NCBI GenBank assembly: GCA_023213395.1
Contig: CM041465.1
Coordinates: forward strand, 992,001-1,056,000
DNA from: Cycas panzhihuaensis
Taxonomy: Eukaryota > Cycadophyta
Length of the DNA stretch: 64,000 nucleotides
Direction of reading: 5' to 3'
A model generated the notes under the pieces. It saw only the letters and a list, made by a program, of their open reading frames with translations, was not told where the DNA came from and did no database searches. The position numbers were made by a program, and so were the translations under genes. This document shows positions 47,869 through 60,460 of the stretch, one piece after another; position 1 is the stretch's first letter, and each line of letters opens with the position of its first letter.

Positions 47869-49002
47869 TGTATGCTTTGGTTTCTTTCCTATCTCTGGGA
47901 CTCCACAGCCATTATGAGAATAGTAGGGTGCCAGGAGGCTTACATACCAAAGCTAAAGCAAGACCTCCAAGCTCTACCAGCTCTATTTTAGGCCAAGATT
48001 AAGCAGGCAGGCTGGGGAGACTACATCTACTGTAACCCCATGTACTATGACCCTGAATTGATAGACCAAATCCTAATGGCCCTAAAGGCAGATAGCGGGA
48101 AGGCCAAAATGAACGCGGACATAGTCCATACTATCACTAGACTTCCCAAGGAGGGAGAGGTTCCATTAGGAACAAAGAGGTCAGAGGTAGACTAGGAAAT
48201 GTAGCTGAGGGAATTATGCCAACCCAACACTCAGATTATGTCCAGGGGAATCAGGGTAGCTGACATTATGGATGGAAGACTTCAGTGGGTGGCCAAAGTG
48301 ATTAATTCCAGGTTTTTATCAAAACGGAAGTACACCTACATTCAGGGAGGTATGATGCAGGTGTTGTTAAAAATTCGGGATGGAGAAAGGATGAATTGGT
48401 TAGAGTTCTTGGCAGAAAACATGAGACAGTAGCTACAAGAGATTAGGACACATCCATTCCACCATCCTTCATTGCTCCTGGTAATTTTATTCTACTAGTG
48501 TCTAGAGGTATAGCTGACCAGGACTACTATCTCTCCTAGGGAGCCAATTATCAAGCAGTGGGTAGCAGAATTTCTAGACACAACAACCAGTCTGGAAGCA
48601 AAGCAGAGAGTACAAAAGCAGATGCAAAAGGTGCTTACCTGGCTATAGAAAACACCAGGAACACCTATCCCTCATCGGACGAAACAGGCTGTTCATCATC
48701 GCAGAAAGAGGAAGAAGGGAGAAGAAGAAATAGAAGAAGAAGAGGAAGAGGAAGCAGAAGCATCCTGGGAAGAATGGGAAGACTTCCCACCAGCAATGGA
48801 GGCAAAAGAACCTTCAGCACCTCCTACACCGTAGGATAAAGTGGGACCCATTATCCAAATGATTTAGGAAATGGAGGTAGGGTACAAAGCGGGGATAGTG
48901 GCGCTTCAAGATAAAATAAAGGAGAAGGATGCCATTATTGCCACCCTGACACAAATAAATGAGGAAATTTTGGGAGGACAGAGGCAGCAGGAGCCACCTT
49001 GA
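47869..49002 (+). pseudogene. Third reading frame after pol (unknown protein), broken
   Basis: One frame runs with few breaks from about 47659 to a TGA at 49000-49002; protein-like composition begins near 47869. It includes AGWGDYIYCNPMYYDPELID, MSRGIRVADIMDGRLQWVAK and KYTYIQGGMMQVLLKIRDGE, then basic RRKRKKG, a Glu run, a Pro-rich part, and a probable coiled coil ALQDKIKEKDAIIATLTQIN at the end. No family was recognised. It takes the place of the env-like or extra frame found after pol in Athila-type elements, but no signal peptide or membrane segment is evident, so env is not supported. All nine internal stops I counted are TAG. Confidence 0.6.
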
Positions 49003-49095
49003 GACAGAGTAGGGGAGGGATACCCTAAAATTTTGATTTTTTGGAGTTTTGTTAAGCAAGGATACTCAAACCTATAACTGTTGACCTGGGATAGA
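49003..49095 (+). promoter_or_regulatory. 3' untranslated stretch and presumed polypurine tract
   Basis: A purine-rich run GAGTAGGGGAGGGA lies at about 49008-49021, and the sequence just before the LTR is CCTGGGATAGA. The second is in the right place for a polypurine tract but is short and degenerate; the first is a better tract but too far from the LTR. The primer of plus-strand synthesis is therefore not settled. Confidence 0.4.
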
Positions 49096-49932
49096 TGTTG
49101 GAGTCAAAAGTGATCCAATGGCTGTGTAAGGACCAGAGGTAGGTCAGATAATCCAAGTTGTGCAAGTACAGACTGTATGGAGGTATGCACGACGCAAAAC
49201 GGTAGGAAAACCAACATTCTGGGTACGTATGATAGGTGCGTACCTGGAATGGGTACATATGACAGATACGTACCAATGGCAGAACGGAATTAAGCAGAAG
49301 TGGTACGCACGACTCAAGGGGACCAGTGAAGACCTGTTGAGGTGCCAGACGTACGTATAGACATACAGACACAAAGGATGGATTAATTAAGTGCTAAATA
49401 ATTGATTAAGTGAAAGGCACGATGATCAAGGGGTACGGTTATGAGAGGCAGTCATAACCCTTCAGCCAAAAGGTACCAACATGAGTACTTAAGGAGGTAC
49501 GCATGATTCACCAGGTTAGGGTGAGATCCAGATATCACGAGTATGCAAAGGTGCAGGAGCTAGTACGCATGACAGCCATTTGGAGCATCACTGTATGATA
49601 AGTACCATCTGGATACGCATATGTAACAGAAAGATTGTATGCTGCTGGAATGCTCAGGAATGCATTCCAGCCTCTATGTAATTGAATTGTTGACTTAATA
49701 AAAGGAAGAGTTACATGGAAATTGGTGTATTCTTGGTGTTGTGATGATGATTTACTGAGTATGTATTGATTTCTGTACTGTTGTATACCATTCTGTGAAT
49801 TATATGTGAAATATATATGGAATGTATGTGAATGACCATGTTGATAGTATCCTGAACTAGACTAAAGTGCTGTGTAACCTTGACAAGTGCACTATTCCTA
49901 CAAGTGTAGTAGAAACAAAACATAAGTCAATA
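49096..49932 (+). repeat. 3' LTR of the gypsy element
   Basis: 837 bp, from TGTTGGAGTCAAAAG to AAGTCAATA. The last bases read ATA where the 5' LTR has ACA, one more C-to-T change, which damages the CA end. AATAAA lies at 49697-49702. It aligns with the 5' LTR over its whole length with few indels. Confidence 0.93.
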
Positions 49933-50029
49933 GGCATCTTCCCCATGCACATCCGTAGAGATGCATTTGGTTATCATTCTCGGTCTTCTGAGAAACTCAT
50001 TTCTGGACCCAGCCTTTGAGACTATTTTC
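49933..50029 (+). repeat. Right target-site duplication and remainder of E subrepeats, unit 2
   Basis: GGCAT at 49933-49937 repeats the left flank. The spacer then goes on with CTTCCCCATGCACATCCGTA, the same text that follows the empty site in the first spacer at 19162. Confidence 0.85.
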
Positions 50030-50699
50030 CCTGGGTGACGGTTTACTTTGAAGGGAGCCTGCTATTTTGCTTGTGGAGGTGGGTTGAGTAGGTCAGATCA
50101 CAAGCGAGGAATAGTTCCTCTGGCTGTCCATTTTCCTTGTGTTTGCACCAATCAGGCCATTTTTCGTGTCAAGCGAAAGCTCACATCTCCTTATCAACAA
50201 TAATCTTAACTTAGGCTAGTGTTACGTGCCTTCACCCATGGCACACGTGTATAAGTTTTGGGTTACGAGTCTCCATTTTCTGACTCACCCATTTCTTGAG
50301 TTAATCCCATGTACCGAGGAAGAGCTCGGCTTTGTTAGGCTCGTTGCACCTATTACATGGATGTTTCCAAGAGAAGCGATCCTTTTGGTCTCAGCTTGTT
50401 TTCCCTAACTGCGCACTAGATAGGCCATTTGTAGCCTTTAACAAAAATACACGTACTATACGAATGAGCTTCTCGACACAGGTGGTCAGGGTGGTCTTTC
50501 ACCCTCGGCACATATATGGGATGTTTTTCTCTACCTCTGGCATGTATCTAGACATTTTGGTTTGCCGACCCCCCTCTTCAGAGTAGCCCATTCCCGGAGG
50601 CTGCTAATCATGCCAAGGAGAAGCACAGGCCATTAGTCCCTTTGCCTTGATTGCCTATTTGGTTTTGAGGTAACTGGTTACTTTTGGCGTAGAGGTGTT
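50030..50699 (+). other. IGS spacer, unit 2
   Basis: Matches 19261-19920. No gene is seen; short open frames are not treated as real. Confidence 0.5.
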
Positions 50700-51037
50700 G
50701 GTTTATAAAACAATCAATATGGCTAGAAACGGTCAAAACGGGTTCAGAAATTGTAAAAACGACTCACAAATGACCATAAATGATCAAAATCAGTTCAGAA
50801 GCGGCTAAAGCAGCTGTAAAATGACCATAAATGATCAAAATTAGTTTGCAAATGGCTAAAATGGCTATAAATAACCATAAAGGATCAAAATAGGCTAAAA
50901 CAGGTGTAAAATGACCATAAATGATCAAAATCAGTTCAAAAACAGCTAAAATCACTCTAAAATGACCAAGAATGGTCAAAATCGGTATATGAACGACCAA
51001 AACGGCTTTGAAATGGCTAAAAATGATCAAAATGCAT
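50700..51037 (+). repeat. IGS A-rich ~53 bp tandem repeats, unit 2
   Basis: About six copies of the AAATGACCATAAATGATCAA unit, the counterpart of 19921-20262 and of almost the same length. Confidence 0.88.
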
Positions 51038-54000
51038 GAGATGGTCATGTCCCTCGGGGGGCGAGATGCTTTGAGTGCATCCCGCTCTTCCTAAGTGGGC
51101 ACCGGACAAGTCGTTTACCACCTGTGACCCAAAGACACATCCCGTATCATTCCCCCTCCCAACCCAGGTTCTGGCGGTGCTCTTTCACCCCCCGTCACAT
51201 GTGTGGGACGTTTTTCTCTATGATGGTCATTTGTTTTGTTCCCTCCCACCTATTCCGATGGAGTTCCCAATCTCATTTTTCATCCTCACCCCTTCCATGT
51301 TTGTCCCCCTGTCTCATGTATTTCCCTCTTGTTTGGGTGGTCTGGCTTCTCCCATTATTCCTGATTAATCTCGTCTATGGCCCTCTATTGAGATGGTTGT
51401 GTCCCTCCAGGTGTGAGACACTTTGCGCGCATCTCGCTCTTCCTAAGTGGGCACTGGGAGGGCCGTTTACCACCTCTGGCCCAAAGACACGTCCCGTATC
51501 ATTCCCCCTCCCAACCCAGGTTCTGGTGCTACTCTTTCACCCCCCGTCACATGTGTGGGATGTTTTTCTCTCTGATGCTCATTTATCTTGTTCCCTCCCA
51601 CATGTTCTGCTGGAGGTCCCAATCTCATTTTTTGTCCTCACCCCCTCCATGTTTGTCCCCCTGTCTCATGAGTTTCCCTCTTGTTTGGGTGGTCTGGCTT
51701 CTCCTATTGTTGTTGATCAATCTCATCTATATGGCCCTATGTTGAGATGGTCATGTCCCTCTGGGAGTGTGCTTTGCGTGCATCCCGCTCCTCCTAAGTG
51801 GGCACTGGACAGGCCATTTACCACCTCTGGCCCAAAGACAAATCAAGTATCATTCCCCCTCCCAACCTAGGTTCTAGCGCTACTCTTTCACCCCCCGTCA
51901 TATGTGTGGGCTGTTTTTCTCTCTGATGCTCATTTGTCTTGTTCCCTCCCACCAATTCCGCTGGAGGTCCCAATCTCGTTTTTTGTCCTCACCCCTTCCA
52001 TGTTTGTTCCCCCATCTCATGCATTTCCCTCTTATTTGGGCAGTCTGGCTTCTCCCATTATTGCCGATCAATCTCATCTATATGGCCCTGTGTTGAGATG
52101 GTCGTGTCCCTCCAGGGGTGAGATGATTTGCACGCATCCCCCTCTTCCTAAGTGGGCACTAGATAGGCCGTTTACCAACTCTATCCCAAAGACATGTCCC
52201 GTATCATTTCCCCTCCCAACCTAGGTTCACGGCACTGCTCTTTCACCCCCTGTCACATGTGTGGGACGTTTTTCTCTCTGATGCTTATTTATCTTATTCC
52301 CTCCTACCTGTTCCAATGGAGGTCCCAATCTCATTTTTTGTCCTCACCCCTTCTATGCTTGTCCCCTCGTCCCATGTATTTCCCTCTTGTTTGGGCGGTC
52401 TGGCTTCTCCCATTATTGCTGACCAATCTTGTCTATGGCCCTGCGTTGAGATGGTTGTGTCCCTCTGGGGGCAAGATGCTTTGTGCACATCTTGCTCTTC
52501 CTAAGTGGGCATCAGATGGGCCGTTTACCACCTTTGATTGAAAGACACATCCCGTATCATTCCACCTCTCAACCCAGGTTGTAGCAGTGCTCTTTCACCC
52601 CTAACACATATTTGGGACGCCTTTCCCCCGATGCCTATTTGTCTTGTTCCCTGGCACCCTTTTCAATGGAAGTCCCAATCGTCTTGTTTGTCTTCACCCT
52701 TCCATGTTTTTCTCCCCCTCATATGTTTCCCTCTTATTTGGGCTATTGGTTTTTCCCATTATTGCTGGTCAATTTTCCCCTTTGATGTTTCGTTGTCTGT
52801 TTTCTTTCTTTCGGTTGGCGGTGTGTGGTGGCCTCCCTTTCGGTGGTGTCCCTCTTGGGGTGGGGCAGATGCTTTGTTAGCATTTCGTGTTTCTCAAGTG
52901 GGCACGGGATGGGTCATTTACCATCTGTGACCCAAAGACATATCCTGTATCATTTAGCCTCGCAACCCATGGTGTCACGGCACTCTTTCACCCCCGGCAT
53001 ATATTTGTGATGCTTTTCTCCCTGATGTCCATTTGTCTTCTTCCCTCACACCCTTTTCGGTAAAAGTCCCTATTGTCTTGTTCATCTTCACTTGCTCCCA
53101 TGTTTGTCTAACCCTCATGCATTTCCCCCTTGTTTGGGCCATCTGTCAATTTTTTCCATTGTTGTCAGTCAATTCTCCCCTTCGATGTTTCGATTGTCTA
53201 TTTATTTTTTTCTTTCTATTGAGGGTGTGTGGCAGCCTCCCTTTCGTTCAGGCATGAGATGGTCGTGTCCCTCTTAGGGGGGGATGCTTTGTTAGCATTT
53301 CGCTTTTCTTAAGTAGGCATGGGACGGGCCGTTTACCACCTCTGACCTGAAGACACATCCTGTATCATTTATCCTCTCAACCCATGGTGTCATGGTGCTC
53401 TTTCACCCCTGGCACATATTTGGGAAGCTTTTCTACTCAATGCCCGTTTATCTTCTTCCCTCCTACCCTTTTCGATGGAAGTCCCAATCGTCTTATTCGT
53501 CTTCACCCACTTCCATGTTAGTCTATCCCTCATGTGTTTCCCTCTTGTTTGGGCTGTCAATTTTTTCCATTACTATTGGTTAATTCTCCCCTTCGATGTT
53601 TTAATGGTTCCTTTATTTTTCTTCTTTCGATTGGGGGTGTATGGCAGCCTTCCTTTCAGATGGGTGTGAGATGGTCATGTCTGTCTTGGGGGTGGGGGAG
53701 ATGCTTTATTAGCATTTTGCTTTTCCTAAGTGGGCACGGGACAGGCCGTTTACCACCTCTGACCCAAAGACATGTCCCGTATCATTCACCCTCTCAACCC
53801 ATGTTGTCACGGCGCTCTTTCACCCTTGATACATATCTGGGATGCTTTTCTCCTTGATGCTCATTTGTCTTATTCCCTCACACCCTTTTCGACCAATGTC
53901 CCAATCTTGTTGTTCATTTTCACCCCTTCCATGTTTGTCTTCCTCTCATGCGTTTCCCTCTTGTTTCAGTTGTCGGTGTTTTCCATTATTGCTGGACAAT

Positions 54001-54303
54001 TCTCCTCTTTGATGTTCCGATTGTCTATTCTCCTTCTTTTGGTTGGGGTTGTGTTGTGGCCTCCCTTTTGGTGTGGCATGAGCTGGTCGTGTCCCTCTTG
54101 TGGGGGGAGATGCTTTGTTAGCATTCCCCTTTTCTTAAGTGGGCATGGGACGAGCCGTTTACCACCTCTGATATAAAGACACGTCCCGTATTATTTACCC
54201 TCTCAACCCAGGTTGTTGTAGTGCTCTTTAACCCACAGAACATATTTGGGATATTTTTCTCCCCCATGCCAGTTTGTGTTGATCCCCCCCCCCCCCCCTC
54301 CCC
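51038..54303 (+). repeat. IGS A and B subrepeats, unit 2
   Basis: Type A boundaries (GAGATGG) fall near 51038, 51390, 51744, 52095 and 52448, then longer type B copies follow to a C-tract at about 54284-54303. The copy number and order of A and B types equal the first spacer, in contrast to the variable D array. The longest open frame in the window (51124-51870) lies here and is made of repeated peptides. Confidence 0.9.
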
Positions 54304-54715
54304 TTTTTCAATGGAAGTCCCAATCTTCTTTTTCATCTTCACATCCCATCTCATGCAATTCCCCTCTTATTGTGGCAGCCCACTCTCTTTTCCATTGTTG
54401 TTGATAGATCTCCTATGTTTTAGCCTCTGATCACTTTCATTTGGTGTTTATTAGGATCTCACTCACTTTTTCTCAAATTGTTGTTTGATACCCTTGTTTA
54501 CCCTGCACCGCAGTTAGCTTTTATAAGGTGGTGATTCAAATTCTTATTGCTGGCGGCGAATTAGCTATGGCCTTCCCTTAGTTTTTGGTTTGATCAGCAT
54601 GCGGCTTCATGTGTTCCCTTCTGTATAGTCTGTCTCTAAATTCTTAAGACATTTTTGTTGACAACATTGTGAATTTTATCCCTGATTTCTCCCCTTTTGA
54701 TGTTTTGATTGTCTT
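54304..54715 (+). other. IGS spacer between B and C subrepeats, unit 2
   Basis: Equivalent to 1657-2087 and 23541-23960. Nothing coding is seen. Confidence 0.6.
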
Positions 54716-56840
54716 TCTTCGTTCTCCCGGTTGGGGGTGTGGTAGCCTCCCTTTCTTTTTGGGCAGATTTTCATGAGTGTCAGATGGCTTACTTCTCTCC
54801 GGTGGGGAAAGCTTCGGCTTATGGCAGGCAGTGATATTTGCTTTGGCAGGGAGCGGGGGCACCATCGATCCTGCACGGCAGGCAAACCCTTTTCTACGAG
54901 TCCTATGGCCTAATTATGCGTGAAACGGCTACTGGTAGGCGATGATTTTTCCTTGTGCTAGCAGAGGGAACCGTAGGCCCCACTCGGTGGATGGACCCTT
55001 ATTCCGTGAGTCCTCTAGCTCAATTACGTGTAAGACATGGTCATTCCTTTGCACTTCATGTCAGGTCCCTCTAAGCATTAGCCTTGGGCCTTTGTTAGGT
55101 CAGTTAACGTGTTGTGCATTTTCGGTCCATGCTATAGCACATGAGGTGGCACCCTCGATCAAAGGATGTGTCCCATATTATTGACCCTACTCATGGCAGG
55201 CGGTGATTTATCAATTGGCCGACAAGGGGAGCATTGGCCCTGCACGGAAGATAGACCCTTATTCAGTGATTTCTTTGGTTTAATAACGTACGAAATATGG
55301 TCGTTCCCTTATGCTTCATGTCGGGTCCTTTTGAGCATTAACCTGGGGACGGTAGGTAGACCTTTTCCATGAAGTCCTCTAGCCTAATTATACGCGAAAT
55401 GGCTCCTAACAGGCAGTGATTTTTCCTTGTACTGGCAGGGGGGACTGTAGGCCCTACTCGGTGGACAGACCCTTATTCCGTAAGCCCTCTAGCTCAATTA
55501 CATGTGAAACATGGCCGTTCCTTTGCACTTCATGTCAGGTCCTTCTAAGCATTGGCCTTGGGCCTTTGTTAGGTCGGTTGACATGTTGCACATTTCCAGT
55601 CCATGTTGTAGCGCATGAGGTGGCACCTTCGATCAAAAGACACATCCCGTATTATTGTCCTGACTCATGGCAGGCAGTGATTTATCAATTGGCCAGCAGG
55701 GGGGAACATTGTCCCTGCACGACAGGTAGATCCTTATTCTGTGATTCCTTTGGTTCAATAATATGTGAAACGTGGTTGTTCCTTTATACTTCATGTCACA
55801 TCCTTCTGAGCATTGGCCTCAGGACGACAGGCATACCCTTTTCTATGAGTCCTCTAGCCCAATTATGCACGAAATGGCTCCTATCAGGTGGTGATTTTTC
55901 CTTGTGCTGGTAGGGGGAACCATAGGCCCCACTCAGTGGACAGACCCTTATTCCGTGAGTCCTCTAGCTCAATTACGTGCAAAACATGGCCATTCCTTTG
56001 CACTTCATGTCGAGTCCCTCTAAGCATTGGCCTTGGGCCTTTGTTAGGTCGATCAACGTGTTGGGCGTTTTCGGTCCATGCTGTAGCGCATGAGGTGGCA
56101 CCTTCGATCAAAAGACGTATCCCATATTTTATTGTCCCAACTCATGGCAGGCGGTGATTTATCAATTGGCTGGCAGGGGGAGCGCCAGCCTTGCATAGCA
56201 GATAGACCCTTATTCTGTGATTCCTTTGGTTTAATAACGCATGAAACGTGGCCATTCCTTTGTGCTTCATGTCGAATCCTTCTGAGCATTGACCTCGGGA
56301 CAATAGGCAAACCCTTTCTGTGAAGTCCTCTGGCCTAGTTATGAGCAAAACGGCTCATGGCAGGTGGTGAATTTTCTTTATGCTGCGAGGGAGCACTGTA
56401 GGCCCTGCTCGGTGGACGAACCCTTATTTTGTGAGTCCTCTAGCTCAATTACATGCAAAACATGGTTGTTCCTTTGCATTTCATGTCAGGTCCCTCTAAG
56501 CATTAGCCTTCAACCTTTGTTAGGTTAGTCGACATATTGTGCATTTTCTTTTGGTCCATATTGAAGCGCATGAGGTGGCACCTTTGACCAAAAGACGCAT
56601 CCCATATTATTATTGACCCAATTCATGGCATGCGGTAACTTATCAATTGGTCGGTAGTGGGAGCGTTAGCCCTGCACAGTAGACAGACCCTTATTCCGTG
56701 ATTCCTCTGGTTCAATTACGCACGAAACATGGTTGTTCTTTTGTGCTTCATGTTGGGTCCTTTTGAGCATTGGCCTCGAGCTTCTGTTAGGTCAGTTGAC
56801 ATGTTGCACGTTTTTGGTCCATGTCGTAGTGCATGAGGTG
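54716..56840 (+). repeat. IGS C subrepeats (~475 bp), unit 2
   Basis: About four copies with the GATTTTTCCTTGTGCT landmark near 54943, 55419, 55891 and a variant at 56366. Same number as in the other spacers. Confidence 0.85.
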
Positions 56841-58045
56841 CATTGGGCGTTGTAGTTGAGAAAATTGGTGGGCAGCGTGTGCTCCCCTTTGTTCTATTGC
56901 AAGTCTTACCAATGTCTCGATTACCTAGATCTGTGTTTGAATGCACGGTTCTATCAATATACTCAGAGTATTGAATGCGACGAAGCATGTCTCTCCGAGT
57001 TGCGAGCCGTAGTTTGTTGCCTGAGCAACAGTCGGGGAGGTCATCTCAAATTCAGAGAATGGGTAGGTTGACCCGTAAATGTATCTTGTCATCTACACTT
57101 TGTAGGCAGTAGTTGTAGTTTACTCCACTTAGGGATTTTTTGCAGGCACTTAAGGCTGGACGATAAAGCAATTTTTATGTAAATGTTGGTCGGATGGGTT
57201 CTCTCTTTCCGTAGTTGTTCTACCTCCTCAAGCTCTCGATGCTCTCTTTGTTTGATTCAAGTACTTTATTTGCTTCCCCTTTCACCTCTGTTTTCTCTAA
57301 AAGCCCCTTGAGGATGATAGTGCATTAGATATTCTGCAGCATCTTTTGTGACGACCTTTTTGTGTTTTGCAGAAGTCTCCATGACCTTTCTCAGTGTAAG
57401 ATCATCATCTTTTGATTTCGCTGAAGTCCTAGATTGGTTCCCTTCTATGTATCCTCTTTTCCACTTTCACTTGCTCATAGTGTAGTTATTGCAGAGTCAA
57501 TCTCATCCCTATCATAATTGTTGTACCTCTCTTATTGCTCTTCTTATCGCAGTCATCGACTGATGGAATGGTTTTTCGAGGCTGGTATGCCTTATTCGAG
57601 TCTGTCCCAGTGGTGTGTTAATGCATGTTCCCCTGCACCCCCCAGTTGCCTGTTGTCTATCAGCCCCTTGTGAATTGAATGCTCTGTTTATCATCTCTCC
57701 CTTGTAGACCTGCTTTGATGTCCTTGCTCGATAGTGTCGTCATTTGGGTGTTAGTCAGAGGTTGGTTATCTATGAATAGACATGGAATCATTCTAAGGAG
57801 AAATGTCACGTAAGGGCTATCTGCACATAGAAGTGCATCGAATGGTGCCTTGTTGTTAATTTGGTAATCAACTTGAGTACTTTGTTATGATACCGCTATG
57901 CTTCTGGGATGTGATCGAGGTGAGGTTTCAGTGAAACAAAAGGCCACAGGGACTGCTGCACTTATTGTTCTCTTTGTGGTCTCAGTATGGTGCTCAATTG
58001 TTGGTGGTTTGTTGCCTTTTTAGTGGGATCGCGGGTTTATTTTTG
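56841..58045 (+). other. IGS low-copy block between C and D subrepeats, unit 2
   Basis: Third copy of the block at 4196-5392. The ATATACTCAGAGTATTG palindrome is kept (about 56958). No gene is seen. Confidence 0.55.
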
Positions 58046-60460
58046 TGGTGCGATCAAGATCAGCTGGTCTGGGCAAATGGCATGAACACAGATACGTGCA
58101 AAGGGTGTTTCGCAAAGCACTCACCCAAGCGTCGTTTAATAGAGGACTCGTGTGCATAGGATGTGCCTGTCCAGACTTGATGTTGGTCACAGCTTGGAGC
58201 AAAGCCGAGTTGTGTAGGGTAAAGGGCCTCGTACGAGATACTCCTCCCAAGGTGTCCATGAACTGAAAGACAGCGTCTGCCCCACTCTGACCATTTCCTC
58301 TCTTATCTATGTATGCTTGCTCCTCCTACATTTCACAGTGGTGTAGAGCCTAACGCTTATTTTTGCTATGCGATTGAGACTGGACAATTCGGGTAGTTGG
58401 CACGGACACAAATACGTACAAAGGGTGTTTTGGAAAGTGCTCATCCAAGTGTCATTTAATAGAGGACTTGCATGCATAGGATGTGCCCGCCTGGACTTGA
58501 TGTTGGTCGCACAATTGGAGCAGCACCGAGTTGTGTAGGGTAAAGGGCCTTGTATGGGATACTCCTCCTAGGGTGTTCGTGAACTAAAAGATGGCATCTA
58601 CCCTGCTTTAATCGTTTCCTCTCTCATCTATGTATGCTTGCTCCTCGTGGATTTCCTAGTGGTGCGGAGCCTAATGCTTAGTTTTGCTATGCGATCGAGA
58701 CCAGTCAGTTTGGGTAGTTGGCACAGACACGGATATGTACAAAGGGTGTTTTGCAAAGCACCCACCTAAACATCATTTAATAGATGACTCGCATGCATGG
58801 GATGTGCCCATCCGGACTTGATGTTGGTCACGCAGTTGGACCAGCGTCGAGCTATGTAGGGTAAAGGGCCTTATACGGGATACTCCTCCCAAGGTGTCCA
58901 TGAACTAAAACATGGCATCTACCCTGCTCCAATCGTTTCCTCCCTCGTTTATGTATACTTTCTCCTCGTAGATTTCCCATTGGTGTGGAGCCTAACACTT
59001 ATTTTTGCTATGCGATTGAGACTGACCAGTTCGGGCAGTTGGCACAGGCATGGATACGTGGGAAGGGGGTTTCGCAAAGCGCTCATCCAAGCATCATTTA
59101 ATAGAGGACTCGTGTGCATGAGACGTGCCCATCCAAACTTGATATTGGTCACATAGTTGGAGTAGTGTCAAGCTGTGTAGGGTAAAGGGCCTCGTATAGG
59201 ATACTCCTCCCAGGGTGTCCATGAACTGAAAGATGACATCTGCCTCGCTCCGATCATTTCCTCCATCGTCTATGTATGCTTACTCATCATGGATTTCCAA
59301 GTGGTGCAGACCCTAACACTTATTTTTGCTATGCGATCGAGACCGGCCAGTCTAGGCGGATGGCATAGATACAGATACATGCAAAGGGTGTTTCGTAAAG
59401 CGCTCACCCAAGTGTCATTTAATAGAGGACTAATGTGCACGGGACGTCCCCGTCTAAACTTGATGTTGGTCGTGCAATTGGAGCAATGCTGGGCTGTGTA
59501 GGGTAAAGGCCTCGTACGGGATACTCCTCCTAGGGTATCCGTGAACTGAAAGATAGCATTTGCCCTACTCCGATCATTTCCTCCCTCATCTATATGTATG
59601 CTTACTCATCATGGATTTCCTAGTGGTGCTGACCCTAATGCTTATTTTTGCTATGTGATCGAGACCGGCCTGTCTGGGCAGATGGTACGGACACGGATAC
59701 GTGCGAAGGGTGTTTCGTAAAGTGCTCACCCAAGCGTCGTTTAATAGAGGACTCGCATGCATAGGACGTGCCCATTTGGACTTGATGTTGGTCGCGCAGT
59801 TGGAGCAGTGCCGGGCTGTGTAGGGTAAAGGGGCTCATACGGGATACTCCTCCCAGGGTGTTCATGAACTGAAAGATGGCATCTGCCTCACTCCGATTGT
59901 TTCCTCCCTCGTCTATTTATGCTTACTCATCGTGGACTTTCCAGTGGTTCAGACCCTAATGCTTATATTTGCTATGCGATTGAGATCGGTCAGTCTGGGC
60001 GGATGGCACAGACACAGATACATGTGAAGGGTGTTTCGCAAAGTGCTCACCCAAGCATCATTTAATAGAGGACTCACATGCACAGGACGTGCCCATTCAG
60101 ACTTGATGTTGGTCGTGCAATTGGAGCAGCGCCAGGTTGTGTAGGGTAAAGGGCCTCGTACGGGATACTTCTCCCAGGGTGTCCGTGAACTGAAAGATGG
60201 TGTCTGCCCTGCTCTAATCGTTTCCCTCTCTCGTCTATATGCTCGCTTCTCTGGTAGATTTGCCAGTTGTTTGGTGCCTAACGTGTTTATTTTCATCCCA
60301 TCGGGCTGATTGCACAGACATGGATACATGCAAAGGGTGTTTCGCCAAGCACTCACCTAAGTGGCATTTGTTCCACTACGATCATTCCCTCTCATCTATA
60401 TGCTCACTCCTCTCATAGATTTACAAGTTGCTTGGCACCTACTGTCCGTGAATTGAAAGC
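58046..60460 (+). repeat. IGS D subrepeats (321 bp), seven copies before unit 3
   Basis: The GATACTCCTCC landmark lies at 58237, 58558, 58879, 59200, 59520, 59843 and 60164. Shortened copies follow to about 60460. Three more copies than before unit 2. Confidence 0.93.

Larger units (their letters stand above)
39458..49932 (+). mobile_element. Ty3/gypsy LTR retrotransposon (Tat/Athila-like), non-autonomous by decay
   Basis: Element of about 10,475 bp with two LTRs, primer-binding site, gag, protease, RT, RNase H, integrase and a downstream third frame, in plus orientation. The order RT-RNase H-integrase defines Ty3/gypsy. A primer site resembling the 3' end of tRNA-Asp, the long stretch between protease and RT, and an extra frame after pol point to the Tat/Athila group; this subgroup call is an inference. 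The coding part has more than twenty nonsense codons and at least one frameshift, so it cannot move by itself. By eye the LTRs differ at about one position in ten over the first 290 bases, mostly transitions. It inserted after the rDNA units had diverged, since the first spacer lacks it. Confidence 0.95.

Noticed and set aside
51124-51870. Longest open frame in the spacers (248 codons), with similar ones at 20580-21098 and 22459-23139
   Set aside because: They run through C/T-rich 353/420 bp subrepeats, encode the same peptide phrases again and again, are open in several frames at once and do not stay in register between copies.
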